Assembly (NCBI RefSeq): GCF_900156865.1 | Contig: NZ_LT732529.1 | Span: 2,027,804-2,091,803, forward strand | DNA: 64,000 nucleotides | DNA from: Litchfieldia sinesaloumensis | GTDB taxonomy: Bacteria > Bacillota > Bacilli > Bacillales > Bacillaceae_L | Direction: 5' to 3' | Shown here: positions 24,087 to 32,912 of the stretch, piece after piece | How the letters are laid out: each line of letters begins with the position of its first letter | Numbering within the stretch: position 1 is the stretch's first letter | Position numbers and translations under genes: made by a program | The notes under the pieces: generated by a model | What the model was told of the DNA's origin: nothing | Database searches by the model: none | Seen by the model: only the letters and a program-made list of their open reading frames with translations

Positions 24087-25632
24087 ACATCGGATCCGTT
24101 TCAATGGCGTTTATTTCGTCCATTAGTTTTTGATAGTTTTCATTGTCTGGGTCCGCCTCGATTGCCTGTTCAGCAGCCTTTTTCGCATTTTCAAACTCCT
24201 GCAATTGGACATAGACAAGCGCAAGATTATAATGTGCTTCGGAAATAGCTGGCGCTCTTTTCGTAACGATTTCTAAATGTTCCCTCGCATCTTCTGTTTT
24301 CCCAAGCTTTATTTCTGCATAGGATAAATAAAAATATACTTCTGGTGCATCTACACCTTTCTCCTCTGCACTTTTCAATAGCTCATATGCTTCAAGTACC
24401 TTATCCGATTCAATAAATTCTTGAGCCGTTTGAACGATAAACCGCGGATTATCGGAATGGGGTTGAAGGACATATCCAGTGTAGAGAAGTGCACCGACAG
24501 CCACAAGTGTTACAACAAGGCCACCTAACCGTTTCCCGTACTCTTTTCGTTTTGGTAAATGAACAACACTTGCCGCTAAAAATCCTCCAACTAATCCACC
24601 AATATGCCCTGAATTATCAATTCCCGGAATCATAAAACCGAGAACTAGGTTAATAATGATAATCCCAATTACATTTGGTCCCATTGTTCGAAAGAAGATT
24701 GACGGATAAGCAATACCAAAAAACAACAAAGCTCCAAAACAACCAAAAATCGCTCCGGAAGCTCCTGCAGAAATATTTGCATTAAATACAAAGCTTGCAA
24801 GGCTACCTATGAATCCGGCAAACACATAGATTGTTAAAAACCTTAGTTTACCGTAAAGGCGTTCAACCTCTGTTCCCAAATAGTACAATGCGAAAGTATT
24901 CATTAATAAATGAAGAAAGCCGATATGTAAAATCATAGGCGAGAAAAAGCGCCACCATTCACCATTTAGAATCCGGAAGTTTTCTTTTGCACCGTATTTC
25001 ACCAGGTTCTCCGTATTCGTGCTTCCACCATTAAATTCTAAAAAAGCAAACATAATCAGTTGAATCGCAATTAAGATATATGTAAAAAATGGCTTACCAT
25101 TCTGAAGTATCTGCTTTTCACTTGATATCCTTTGATTAGCAACCGTAATAACATCACGCTTAAGGTTTTCAATTGTTTCTAGATCAATATAGAGTGAATC
25201 ATTCAGTTCAATGTCAGTATGTACAAAATTTGATACTTCTTGAATCCCTGTCTCTATTTGTTCTGACTCAATTAAAACGGTATGTAATGTAGTTAAGCCT
25301 TTTGCCCCAGCTTTCAATGGTTGTTCGAGCCGATATTTCCAATCATCAACAGGTGGATATGTTGTAATATAAATATTAAGAGCATCCAATTTACGAGCAA
25401 ATAGTCGCTTTCTAAGTTGCTCTAGACGTTTTGCGGTTAATTCCATATCACGCTGCATCCAATTTCCCCAATCCAAATCATGGCGTAAGATGCGTATAAT
25501 CCTGGGCTTATTTTTCTGCGTTGTTTCCAACCAAATTTCGTTATTTGTCTTTGATAATTGGAGAATTCGATAGCCACCTTCCGCCTGGAGACCCTGAATC
25601 ATTTTCCAATAAAGATAATCTTGTTTGAACAC
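24085..25632 (-). CDS. gluP: Rhomboid intramembrane serine protease GluP (YqgP)
   Basis: 515 residues in three parts: an N-terminal cytosolic domain (about 1-180), a seven-TM rhomboid core with catalytic Ser in SAGASGAIFG and His in NSGHIGG, and C-terminal TPR-like repeats (about 400-510; DAPEVYFYLSYAEIKLGK, SEAHYNLALVYVQLQEFENA). In B. subtilis YqgP cleaves the MgtE magnesium transporter with FtsH. The start is GTG at 25632, preceded by AGGGGGG. It has its own terminator. Confidence 0.93.
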   Translation of the reverse strand: MFKQDYLYWKMIQGLQAEGGYRILQLSKTNNEIWLETTQKNKPRIIRILRHDLDWGNWMQRDMELTAKRLEQLRKRLFARKLDALNIYITTYPPVDDWKYRLEQPLKAGAKGLTTLHTVLIESEQIETGIQEVSNFVHTDIELNDSLYIDLETIENLKRDVITVANQRISSEKQILQNGKPFFTYILIAIQLIMFAFLEFNGGSTNTENLVKYGAKENFRILNGEWWRFFSPMILHIGFLHLLMNTFALYYLGTEVERLYGKLRFLTIYVFAGFIGSLASFVFNANISAGASGAIFGCFGALLFFGIAYPSIFFRTMGPNVIGIIIINLVLGFMIPGIDNSGHIGGLVGGFLAASVVHLPKRKEYGKRLGGLVVTLVAVGALLYTGYVLQPHSDNPRFIVQTAQEFIESDKVLEAYELLKSAEEKGVDAPEVYFYLSYAEIKLGKTEDAREHLEIVTKRAPAISEAHYNLALVYVQLQEFENAKKAAEQAIEADPDNENYQKLMDEINAIETDPM

Positions 25633-25717
25633 CTAATCCCCCCTGTTCCAATGGGCTTATACATTTATTATAAACGTTTTTCTATACCAGTTACCAAATT
25701 TCTGTTTAATAAAATGA

Positions 25718-25745
25718 AAAACCTGTTGAAGGCATCAACAGGTTT
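25718..25745 (-). terminator. Terminator of the yqgO-like gene
   Basis: AAACCTGTTGA/TCAACAGGTTT with a 5-base loop. Confidence 0.88.
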
Positions 25746-25751
25746 CTTTCA

Positions 25752-25931
25752 TCATCGGAAGGCTTGTTGCATCATTTTATTTCGAATAAATGGGATATTC
25801 ATTGATGTACTAATGGCAAAACGACGAATTGTAGGATTGCCGAAAACGCGATTAAAAATGCGATAACGGTACCTGTAAATTGCATATATCCCACCAATAA
25901 ATAAAGCTATTCGGGTTAATGAACTTAACAT
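25752..25931 (-). CDS. yqgO: Small membrane protein (YqgO-like)
   Basis: 59 residues: one N-terminal hydrophobic helix, then the basic segment YRYRYRIFNRVFGNPTIRRF and a C-terminal amphipathic part. Position between yqgP and yqgN and the length fit B. subtilis YqgO; function unknown. The ATG at 25931 is preferred because AGGAGGG then lies 6 bases upstream; another ATG two codons earlier directly abuts that site. Confidence 0.65.
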   Translation of the reverse strand: MLSSLTRIALFIGGIYAIYRYRYRIFNRVFGNPTIRRFAISTSMNIPFIRNKMMQQAFR

Positions 25932-25982
25932 AATCATCCCTCCTAGCTATACTTTTTGTTTTTCACTTTCGTTTTATCCTCA

Positions 25983-26768
25983 TTAAGTCGAAAGGAAGTA
26001 ACTCCCAAGTATTGCCGCCAACAGAATTGACAAAAAATTAACACTATCATTGTTGCATAGACGTAGCCCTTTTAAATATGACGTGCGCTTTCCACAATGA
26101 GCCTTTTTTTCCGTCTCAATTCCACATACATTGCATTGATACACTACTTGAATTGTTGCACCCATAACTGTATCAATAAAATTACCACAGAATCCGATAA
26201 GTGTGAGTCCTATAAATAGACCATAGGTAAGTTCTGGCCACACTAGGAATGCAATAAAACTGATGAGCAATGAGCCCGAGAAACCTGCAAACGTTCCTAG
26301 CATGGAAACTGCTCCTGATGTTCCAGCGTCCACCCGCTTCATTTTCATTAACAATATTGGCTTTTTCTTACTAAGTGTTCCGATTTCTGATGCCCACGTA
26401 TCAGCATTTGCAGCCGCGATTGAGGCAATAAAAACAATCAGCCAAAATAAAGAATTCGTCCATTCAAACATGACGCTTGCAAATGCTGCAACACCACCGT
26501 TGGCAAGGACTTGGATAATGTCTCGTTGCTCTCCTTTTTCAACTGTATTTTTGAGACTGTCCTTATTTCCAGCCTTTATTTTACTCCATAAACTTGAGCT
26601 CACAAAGAAGATGCCTAATAACAGTAAGCCACGATATCCAAAACCAATTGCTACCGCACATCCTACAATTATCGTTCCGATTGCCCCACTACTTGTTAAG
26701 GATTTAGTTTTATATCCTCCTACAGCAACAATGACAGAAGCTACTACTTGAATTAATAAATCAATCAT
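25983..26768 (-). CDS. DUF92 family membrane protein
   Basis: 261 residues with about six TM helices. Family features include the start (KTKSLTSSGAIGTIIVG), ANADTWASEIGTLS, KRVDAGTSGAVSMLGT and GNFIDTVMGATIQ. DUF92 relatives include plant phytyl-phosphate kinase VTE6, so a lipid or prenyl phosphate substrate is conceivable but unproven. Its ATG overlaps the end of the 5-formyl-THF cyclo-ligase gene by 8 bases, so the two are co-translated. Confidence 0.85.
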   Translation of the reverse strand: MIDLLIQVVASVIVAVGGYKTKSLTSSGAIGTIIVGCAVAIGFGYRGLLLLGIFFVSSSLWSKIKAGNKDSLKNTVEKGEQRDIIQVLANGGVAAFASVMFEWTNSLFWLIVFIASIAAANADTWASEIGTLSKKKPILLMKMKRVDAGTSGAVSMLGTFAGFSGSLLISFIAFLVWPELTYGLFIGLTLIGFCGNFIDTVMGATIQVVYQCNVCGIETEKKAHCGKRTSYLKGLRLCNNDSVNFLSILLAAILGSYFLST

Positions 26769-27330
26769 GGGTTAGGATGACCCTTTCATTTGTCACAATT
26801 TTTTGCACAGGAATATCAAACGGTTCAATTGGCATCTGGGCAATTAACTGTATGGGAAATGCTAACGATAGTGTATTTCCTTTAAAGTCCCTTAAGTAAC
26901 GATCATAATACCCTCCACCATGGCCAAGTCTGTAACCGCTTGGTACAAAACTTAAACCTGGAACAAATAATAAATCGATTTCGTTATGTATTACTTCTCT
27001 TGTTTCTGCCTCAATTGGTTCTTGCAGGCCATAGTAAACAACCTCTAACTGAGAAAATGCAGTTATTTCTCGAAACGTCATTGTTTTTGTCTTCGGGTGA
27101 CATTTTGGCACTGCGACACGTTTACCAAGTTCCCAAGCTTTTTCAATTAAATAGGTAGTATTGACCTCATATGCCCCTGAGATGGTAATTCCAATCATAT
27201 GTGCATCCATCCACTCAGGCAAGGTAAGGATTTGTTCCGTAATTTCTTGAGACCATCTATGTAATCTTTCCTTATCAAATGATTGTAAGGTTTCTTTCAT
27301 TTCTTTTCTCAATTCCCGTTTGGTCTTAAT
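26761..27330 (-). CDS. yqgN: 5-formyltetrahydrofolate cyclo-ligase (probable ATT start)
   Basis: Converts 5-formyl-THF to 5,10-methenyl-THF with ATP. The C-terminal half carries the family signatures LLFVPGLSFVPSGYRLGHGGGYYDRYL. The first ATG, GTG or TTG in frame is a TTG at 27312, but the conserved N-terminal Lys-Arg-x-Leu-Arg (KRELRKEMK) begins upstream of it. The only codon with a well-spaced Shine-Dalgarno (GGGGGGAG, 7 bases) is ATT at 27328-27330. I therefore start there, giving 189 residues. A conservative annotation would start at 27312. Followed by the DUF92 gene. Confidence 0.88.
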   Translation of the reverse strand: MKTKRELRKEMKETLQSFDKERLHRWSQEITEQILTLPEWMDAHMIGITISGAYEVNTTYLIEKAWELGKRVAVPKCHPKTKTMTFREITAFSQLEVVYYGLQEPIEAETREVIHNEIDLLFVPGLSFVPSGYRLGHGGGYYDRYLRDFKGNTLSLAFPIQLIAQMPIEPFDIPVQKIVTNERVILTHD

Positions 27331-27374
27331 TGAGTTCTCCCCCCTTCTATTATTTTACATAAGGGTATAAAAAA

Positions 27375-27402
27375 AACAGCAGGAAATTGCTTTCCTACTG
27401 TT
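27375..27402 (-). terminator. Terminator of rpmG
   Basis: AACAGTAGGAAA/TTTCCTGCTGTT on the minus strand followed by seven T's; it overlaps the rpmG stop codon. Confidence 0.88.
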
Positions 27403-27550
27403 ACTTTGTTTCGCGGTGTAGAGTAACTTTCTTAAGTCTTGGGCTATATTTCTTAACTTCAAGACGGTCAGGGTTGTTACGCTTATTTTTAGTTGTAATA
27501 TAATTACGATCACCAGTTTCAGTGCAAGCTAAAGTGATTTTTACACGCAT
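27401..27550 (-). CDS. rpmG: 50S ribosomal protein L33, zinc-free type
   Basis: 49 residues, [20 protein letters not shown] ... LHRETK, close to B. subtilis RpmGA. GGAGGG precedes the ATG by 7 bases. The zinc-ribbon is broken: only Cys9 remains; the second position of the first pair is Thr12 and the second pair (KKYCPR in RpmGA) is YSPR. It is thus a 'C-minus' form that should not bind zinc. No Zur-box was seen upstream. Same locus as B. subtilis rpmGA. Confidence 0.95.
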   Translation of the reverse strand: MRVKITLACTETGDRNYITTKNKRNNPDRLEVKKYSPRLKKVTLHRETK

Positions 27551-27739
27551 GTTATTTCCCTCCAAACATTAAAGCTTTAATCAGACTTACCTATCATACC
27601 ATTTAACTTCTTAAAATTCCAGTCCTTTTTTCGGTAAAGATAATTTTGAATACTATACCAAAATACAAATTCTCAGGTGTACAATATTGTCCGTACTATC
27701 AAGTTACGTTATGATAAGTATTGAAATGGAGTGAAGGGT

Positions 27740-28105
27740 ATGGAATATGCAATAATCATCCTATTAGCTATCGCGGTCCTTCTACTTGTCATCTCCTTTT
27801 ATGGCAAGGATCGGGTAAAAATATTGCAAGAAGAAATTGATCAACTTTCCCTTTCTGTTGTACAGGAGACATATCTGATAAAGAAAAAAGTAAAAGTGCT
27901 TGAAGAAGAGCTTCTAACAAATGATATCGATTATGATATGGGACCTCCAAAAACAAGTGCCTTCGACTTATCAAATTCCTCAATATTGTCTCTATATGAT
28001 CAAGACTTTAGCTATGAAGAAATAGGGAAAAGAACAAACTTACCAGTTGAAGAAGTACGACTCATTATTGAACAGGCAAAGAAAATGGGGCTAATCGATG
28101 GATAA
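27740..28105 (+). CDS. Membrane-anchored coiled-coil protein with a C-terminal helix-turn-helix-like segment
   Basis: 121 residues: one N-terminal TM helix (3-20), a coiled coil (about 28-60), a linker, then SLYDQDFSYEEIGKRTNLPVEEVRLIIEQAKKMG, which resembles a resolvase-type helix-turn-helix. The ATG at 27740 has GGAG 8 bases upstream. Its last codons overlap a 29-codon reading frame. Function not recognised; B. subtilis carries small genes (yqzC/yqzD) at the equivalent place. Confidence 0.75.
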   Translation: MEYAIIILLAIAVLLLVISFYGKDRVKILQEEIDQLSLSVVQETYLIKKKVKVLEEELLTNDIDYDMGPPKTSAFDLSNSSILSLYDQDFSYEEIGKRTNLPVEEVRLIIEQAKKMGLIDG

Positions 28106-28187
28106 ATATTTATTACGTGGAATCGCAATCGGTATAATCCTATCCACCATTGTATATGGATTGGTTTATTATTTGACGGTGAAATAA
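28098..28187 (+). CDS. 29-residue single-TM microprotein
   Basis: MDKYLLRGIAIGIILSTIVY then GLVYYLTVK: a basic start, one TM helix and a basic end. The ATG overlaps the last 8 bases of the upstream gene (translational coupling) and the TAA is followed at once by a strong terminator, so the frame lies inside a defined transcript. Too short for homology from memory; coding status is inferred from these signals. Confidence 0.55.
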   Translation: MDKYLLRGIAIGIILSTIVYGLVYYLTVK

Positions 28188-28218
28188 AAAACTCAAGCCT
28201 TGTTTGGCTTGAGTCTTT
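28187..28218. terminator. Bidirectional terminator
   Basis: ACTCAAGCC/GGCTTGAGT stem with flanking A and T tracts, between convergent units. Confidence 0.9.
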
Positions 28219-28220
28219 CA

Positions 28221-28880
28221 TTAGGCATTCAAATCAATATTTTTACCTTTGACCATATAAATGATATGCTCAGACATATTTGTTGTATGGTCAGCTATCC
28301 GTTCAAAATGGCGGCAAATGAAAGATAATTGCGTGATTTGATTGATTGATTCAGGTTTGGTTGGCATCAATTCAAGTAGTTCTTTAACGATTTTTCCGTA
28401 TAGAGCATCTACCTTATCATCGTCCTTAGCAGTCTGAATCGCAAGCTCAATATCTCTTTCAATATAGGCTTTGATTACGTTATTCAACATCTCGATAGAC
28501 ATTTCAGCCATTCTTGGAATATCCACAATTGGCTTAATGAGTGGACCGTCACCAATATGCAGAATCGATTTTGCAATATTTACGGCTAAATCACCGATTC
28601 TCTCAACATCGTTTGAAATTTTTAACCCTGCAATAATAGCACGGAGGTCAGATGCGACTGGTTGTTGTTGAGCAATTAATTGAATAATTAAGTTGTTGAT
28701 TTGTTCTTCAAGCTCGTTAATCTTTTGGTCTTCTTCAATGATTTGTTTAGCCAATTCAGTATTTTGATGTGCAAGTGATTGAACTGATTTTTCAACTGCT
28801 GTTTTTGAAAGGTTTACCATTTCAATCAATAATTCTTTAAGGCGTTCCAAGTCTTTATCTAAATGCGTACGTACCGACAT
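28221..28880 (-). CDS. phoU: Phosphate transport regulator PhoU
   Basis: 219 residues, two repeats of the three-helix PhoU bundle with metal-binding motifs (ISNDVERIGDLAVNIA near 75-90 and ICRHFERIADHTTNM near 180-195). PhoU links the PstSCAB transporter to phosphate signalling. Last gene of the pst operon, 29 bp after pstB; GAGGAG lies before its ATG. Confidence 0.95.
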   Translation of the reverse strand: MSVRTHLDKDLERLKELLIEMVNLSKTAVEKSVQSLAHQNTELAKQIIEEDQKINELEEQINNLIIQLIAQQQPVASDLRAIIAGLKISNDVERIGDLAVNIAKSILHIGDGPLIKPIVDIPRMAEMSIEMLNNVIKAYIERDIELAIQTAKDDDKVDALYGKIVKELLELMPTKPESINQITQLSFICRHFERIADHTTNMSEHIIYMVKGKNIDLNA

Positions 28881-28909
28881 ACTTGCTCCTCTTCCTCTCT
28901 ACTATTGTA

Positions 28910-29713
28910 TTATCCAAAACGACCAGTGATGTAGTCTTCTGTGCGCTTGTCAGATGGATTTGAAAACATTTTATCTGTTTTTGCATATTCAATGACCTCT
29001 CCACTTAGGAAGAAAGCAGTTCGGTCCGAAATACGTGCTGCTTGCTGCATGTTATGTGTAACAATGATAATGCTAAAGTCTTTCTTAAGTTCTTGAACAA
29101 GCTCTTCAATTTTCAATGTTGAAATTGGGTCAAGTGCAGAGGTTGGCTCATCCATTAAAATGACATCTGGTTCGATTGCAAGACATCTCGCAATACAGAT
29201 TCTTTGTTGCTGACCACCTGAAAGACCATATGCATTCTCATGAAGGCGATCCTTTACTTCATCCCAGATTGCGGCTCCTCGTAAACTTTTTTCCACAATT
29301 TCATCTAATACCTTTTTGCTTCTTATGCCATGGATACGAGGTCCATAAGCAATGTTGTCATAAATTGATTTTGGGAACGGATTTGGCTTCTGGAAAACCA
29401 TTCCGACTCGAGTTCGAAGCTCTTCTTCTTTATATGACTTGTCAAAAATATTTTTCCCTCTATATAAAATCTCACCTGAAATACGGACAATCGGAACTAG
29501 TTCAACCATTCTGTTTAATGTTTTAATATAGGTTGATTTCCCACACCCTGATGGTCCAATGATTGCCGTTACTTCATTTTCATAGATTGGAAAATTAATA
29601 TTTTTTAATGCTTGATCCTCACCATACCAGAGGTTTAAGTCCTTTGTATCATATACAATTTTTTTATCTGCATTCTCTATATTTTCATTTTTATAAGCTG
29701 TTTGAATTGCCAT
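28910..29713 (-). CDS. pstB: Phosphate ABC transporter ATP-binding protein PstB
   Basis: 267 residues: Walker [12 protein letters not shown]-loop [11 protein letters not shown], signature LSGGQQQR, Walker [14 protein letters not shown] and the switch His in IIVTHNM. Energises high-affinity phosphate import through PstCA. 49 bp downstream of pstA. Confidence 0.97.
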   Translation of the reverse strand: MAIQTAYKNENIENADKKIVYDTKDLNLWYGEDQALKNINFPIYENEVTAIIGPSGCGKSTYIKTLNRMVELVPIVRISGEILYRGKNIFDKSYKEEELRTRVGMVFQKPNPFPKSIYDNIAYGPRIHGIRSKKVLDEIVEKSLRGAAIWDEVKDRLHENAYGLSGGQQQRICIARCLAIEPDVILMDEPTSALDPISTLKIEELVQELKKDFSIIIVTHNMQQAARISDRTAFFLSGEVIEYAKTDKMFSNPSDKRTEDYITGRFG

Positions 29714-29761
29714 GTTGAATTCCTCTCCTTTTTTAAGATCGCCTTACCGACGTTTTCCAGT

Positions 29762-30646
29762 TTAAAATCTTCTTTGGAATTTATTTCGGATGATAATTGC
29801 GATTGAATTCATTAAAAATAATATCAGTAACAGGATTACAATGGTTGCTGCAGCTAGGTTTGCATATTCGGCAACTAGTGCAGAATCAAGTGTCCAGTAA
29901 TAAATCTGCATCGGTAGTACTGTAAATTTGTCAAAAATGCTATCTGGAAGTGGAATCAATAAAGCTGGAATTCCAATCACAACAAGAGGAGCTGTTTCTC
30001 CAATTGCCCTTGATAGCGCTAAGATAACGCCTGTTAGTATCCCTGGTAACGATGCTGGCATTACGACATTCTTTATCGTCTGCCATTTTGTTGCTCCCAT
30101 TCCGTACGAAGCTTCACGTAAGTAACCAGGTACTGCACGAATTGCTTCCTGACTCGCCACTACAACAATCGGAAGAACCAATAGTGACATTGTAAGTCCA
30201 CCTGCTAAAACGATATTTCCTAAATCTAACCCACGAACGAAAACAGTTAACCCTAAAATTCCAAATACAATTGACGGAACACCCGCAAGGTTTGAAATAT
30301 TGGTTTGAATAAAACGTTGAAGCCGTCCTTTTTTTGCATATTCCTCAAGGTAAATGGCTGTTCCAACACCTAAGAATAATGTGATTGGCGCCACTACAAG
30401 CATTAACCAAAGGGTTCCTAGAATGGCACCCATAATGCCGGCATTCTCAGCTACTGTTGAAAGCTTACTCGTAAGAAATTGGATGTCTATCCAACCAAGA
30501 CTTTGAGAGATAACTCGATAAAAGAGTACTAGCAAAACAACTAAACTAAATATAATGGAGATAAAAAATATGTTTTTTGCCATTTGATTCGTAAATAAGC
30601 GCGTATTTAGTTTCTTTTGCACTTGTTCTGTGTTTACATATTTCAT
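29762..30646 (-). CDS. pstA: Phosphate ABC transporter permease PstA
   Basis: About 294 residues with six TM helices and the cytoplasmic EAA loop (REASYGMGATKWQTIKNVVMP). The ATG at 30646 follows AAGGAGG; the frame is open 14 codons further, inside pstC. It begins directly after pstC. The start of the protein has a longer soluble N-terminus than E. coli PstA. Confidence 0.95.
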   Translation of the reverse strand: MKYVNTEQVQKKLNTRLFTNQMAKNIFFISIIFSLVVLLVLFYRVISQSLGWIDIQFLTSKLSTVAENAGIMGAILGTLWLMLVVAPITLFLGVGTAIYLEEYAKKGRLQRFIQTNISNLAGVPSIVFGILGLTVFVRGLDLGNIVLAGGLTMSLLVLPIVVVASQEAIRAVPGYLREASYGMGATKWQTIKNVVMPASLPGILTGVILALSRAIGETAPLVVIGIPALLIPLPDSIFDKFTVLPMQIYYWTLDSALVAEYANLAAATIVILLLILFLMNSIAIIIRNKFQRRF

Positions 30647-30647
30647 T

Positions 30648-31589
30648 TTAATATTCCTCCTTAAACTTGCGAGAAATATATTGAGCAAGTATGTTCATAA
30701 TTAATGTAAAGACGAATAATGTCATTGCTACTGCATATAAGCTGTAATAAAGGGTCGAACCAGCAGGTGCATCTCCACCCGTAACTTCAACAATATAAGC
30801 AGTCATTGTTTGCATGGATTGGGTAATATCAAATGTAAAATTCTTTGAGCTTCCACTTGCAATCGTAACGATCATTGTTTCACCGATTGCTCTAGAGATT
30901 CCTAGAACAAAGGAAGCAATAATTCCAGACATTGCTGCAGGAATAACAACTTTCCAGGTCACTTCAAGCTTTGTTGAGCCAAGACCAAGCGCCCCTTCTC
31001 TCATAGAATTCGGGACTGAACTCATCGCATCCTCTGAAAGAGATGCAACCATTGGAATAATCATGATTCCCATTACAATACCTGGACTAAGAATATTTGT
31101 CGGTTCTAGACCAGGGAAGATTGATCGTAAAAGAGGGGTCACGAACGTTAAAGCAAAGAAACCATAAACAATCGTCGGAATTCCTGCTAGAATTTCAAGG
31201 ATTGGTTTTAAAATCCTTCTAACTCGATCTGATGCATATTCACTTAAATAAATAGCTGACATCAAACCTATAGGAATTGCGACTAGCATTGCTATAGCCG
31301 ATGAAATAATCGTTCCTGTTAATAGAGGTAATACCCCAAACTCAGCATTATCACCGAGGGGTTTTAATACGGTACCGGTGAAAAAGTCGAGAAATGGTAC
31401 ACGTTTAAAAAACTCGAATGTTTCAAAAAGAAGAGTAAAGACGATACCAATTGTTGTTAAAATGGAGATAACCGCAATTAAAAGCAAGCCTTTTGGAATG
31501 ACTTTTTCAATCAATGTATTCATGCTTTTACTGCTTTTATTCTGAGCAATCAGCTCACGCACATTTAAATCCTTAGAACCTTCCTTCAT
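30648..31589 (-). CDS. pstC: Phosphate ABC transporter permease PstC
   Basis: 313 residues, six TM helices, with the EAA-type loop REGALGLGSTKLEVTWKVVIP and the substrate-side region ILEILAGIPTIVYGFFAL. AGGGAG precedes the ATG. Between pstS (115 bp upstream) and pstA. Confidence 0.96.
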   Translation of the reverse strand: MKEGSKDLNVRELIAQNKSSKSMNTLIEKVIPKGLLLIAVISILTTIGIVFTLLFETFEFFKRVPFLDFFTGTVLKPLGDNAEFGVLPLLTGTIISSAIAMLVAIPIGLMSAIYLSEYASDRVRRILKPILEILAGIPTIVYGFFALTFVTPLLRSIFPGLEPTNILSPGIVMGIMIIPMVASLSEDAMSSVPNSMREGALGLGSTKLEVTWKVVIPAAMSGIIASFVLGISRAIGETMIVTIASGSSKNFTFDITQSMQTMTAYIVEVTGGDAPAGSTLYYSLYAVAMTLFVFTLIMNILAQYISRKFKEEY

Positions 31590-31704
31590 GATAAACTCCC
31601 TTCAATCTATTTCATTTATCGAGACCATAGTTTTATTTTTTATCTATTTGGTAGATTGAAGATGAGATGCATGGAGCGACCTCACCTTCAATTTTAAAAC
31701 TCTA

Positions 31705-32691
31705 TTATTTTAAAGCTTCTAATTCGCCTACTACTTTTTCTAACTCATCTTCTGGAAGTGGAGCGAATCCAGTTTCTGCTGCTACATCAGCTGCATTCTT
31801 CATTGTGTAGATTGCATAATCTAGTACTTGTGGCTTTTCTTTTGCCATATTTACATTTAGATAAGAAAATACCGGTCTTGTGAATGGAGCATAGTCTCCA
31901 TCTTCACTGATTGTATCTAGATTTGGTTCAACAGGTCCGTTACCGAAGTCAATTTTAACTACCTTCACTTTATCCTTGTTGTTAACTGCATAACCATATC
32001 CGAAGAATCCAATTGCATTTTCATCCTTAGAAATTAAATCTACTAAAGCAGAGTATTCTTGTTGAAGATTAGCATCTTCTCTTAAGTCTTGCTCCTCTAG
32101 AATGTTTTCCCAGAAGAATTCATACGTACCATGGTTTTCGTTAGGTCCATAAGCTTTGATTGGTTCATTCGGGAAATCTGCACGAACATCTGACCAATTT
32201 GTCTTACCAGTGCTTGCAAGGAAAATATCAATTACTTCTTGTTGAGTTAATTCCTCTGCCCAATCATTGTCAGGGTGTACTACAAATGTTAATCCATCAA
32301 GTGCAACCTTTAGTTCTTTAACTTCAATACCAAGCTCATCAGCAGTTGCTTTTTCTTCGTCTTTGATATGACGAGATGCATCATTAAAATCTGTTCCGCC
32401 TTCTTCAACTAAGAACTTCTTGAATCCAGCACTTGTTCCTGCGCGGCTAACTTCTACTGATACATTTTCTTGTTCGTTTAACATATAATTTTCAGCCATT
32501 TTGGCCATGAAAGGATAAACTGTTCCAGAACCATCAATTACAACGCTGCCCTCTAATTCAGCACTTGCGTTTTCGTTATCGTTTTTGTTTTCTTTTTCAC
32601 CTTCACCTGTACTACTTTCGTTACCACAAGCAGCTAGTACAAGCATTGTGATTGTGATCATTGCTAAACCTAAGAACTTCAAGCGTTTCAT
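31705..32691 (-). CDS. pstS: Phosphate-binding lipoprotein PstS
   Basis: 328 residues: lipoprotein signal with LAAC (Cys21), an Asn/Glu/Lys-rich linker, then the periplasmic-binding fold with phosphate-loop residues (DGSGTVYPF, SRAGTSAGFKKF, DFNDASR). Captures phosphate at the cell surface for PstCA. First gene of pstSCAB-phoU and preceded by a PhoP box. Confidence 0.97.
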   Translation of the reverse strand: MKRLKFLGLAMITITMLVLAACGNESSTGEGEKENKNDNENASAELEGSVVIDGSGTVYPFMAKMAENYMLNEQENVSVEVSRAGTSAGFKKFLVEEGGTDFNDASRHIKDEEKATADELGIEVKELKVALDGLTFVVHPDNDWAEELTQQEVIDIFLASTGKTNWSDVRADFPNEPIKAYGPNENHGTYEFFWENILEEQDLREDANLQQEYSALVDLISKDENAIGFFGYGYAVNNKDKVKVVKIDFGNGPVEPNLDTISEDGDYAPFTRPVFSYLNVNMAKEKPQVLDYAIYTMKNAADVAAETGFAPLPEDELEKVVGELEALK

Positions 32692-32752
32692 TCCTTAATT
32701 CCCCCTAAGAGTGAGTTTGTTTTGCTTTGTCTTACATTCTTAGAATAATCGT

Positions 32753-32795
32753 ATTCTATTAATCTCGTATGAAGTGAATGTAAATGTTTTGTAAA
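32753..32795 (-). promoter_or_regulatory. PhoP box and -10 of the pst operon
   Basis: On the minus strand three PhoP-type hexamers, TTTACA (32790-32795), TTTACA (32779-32784) and TTCATA (32768-32773), are spaced exactly 11 bp apart. A TAGAAT -10 (32753-32758) follows 9 bp further on. This is the B. subtilis PhoP-activated promoter layout, so induction by phosphate starvation through PhoPR is expected. Confidence 0.85.
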
Positions 32796-32858
32796 TTTAC
32801 GTTTTTCAACAAAATTCGCCGGAGTATTGTCGAGGATATTAAACTATTAAACGCAAAG

Positions 32859-32890
32859 AAAAAAACCTAACGATAATCCGTTAGGCTTTT
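32859..32890 (-). terminator. Terminator of pbpA
   Basis: GCCTAACG/CGTTAGGT arms followed by a T-run on the minus strand, just after the pbpA stop. Confidence 0.85.
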
Positions 32891-32912
32891 GCACATCTCT
32901 ATTTAAGATTAC

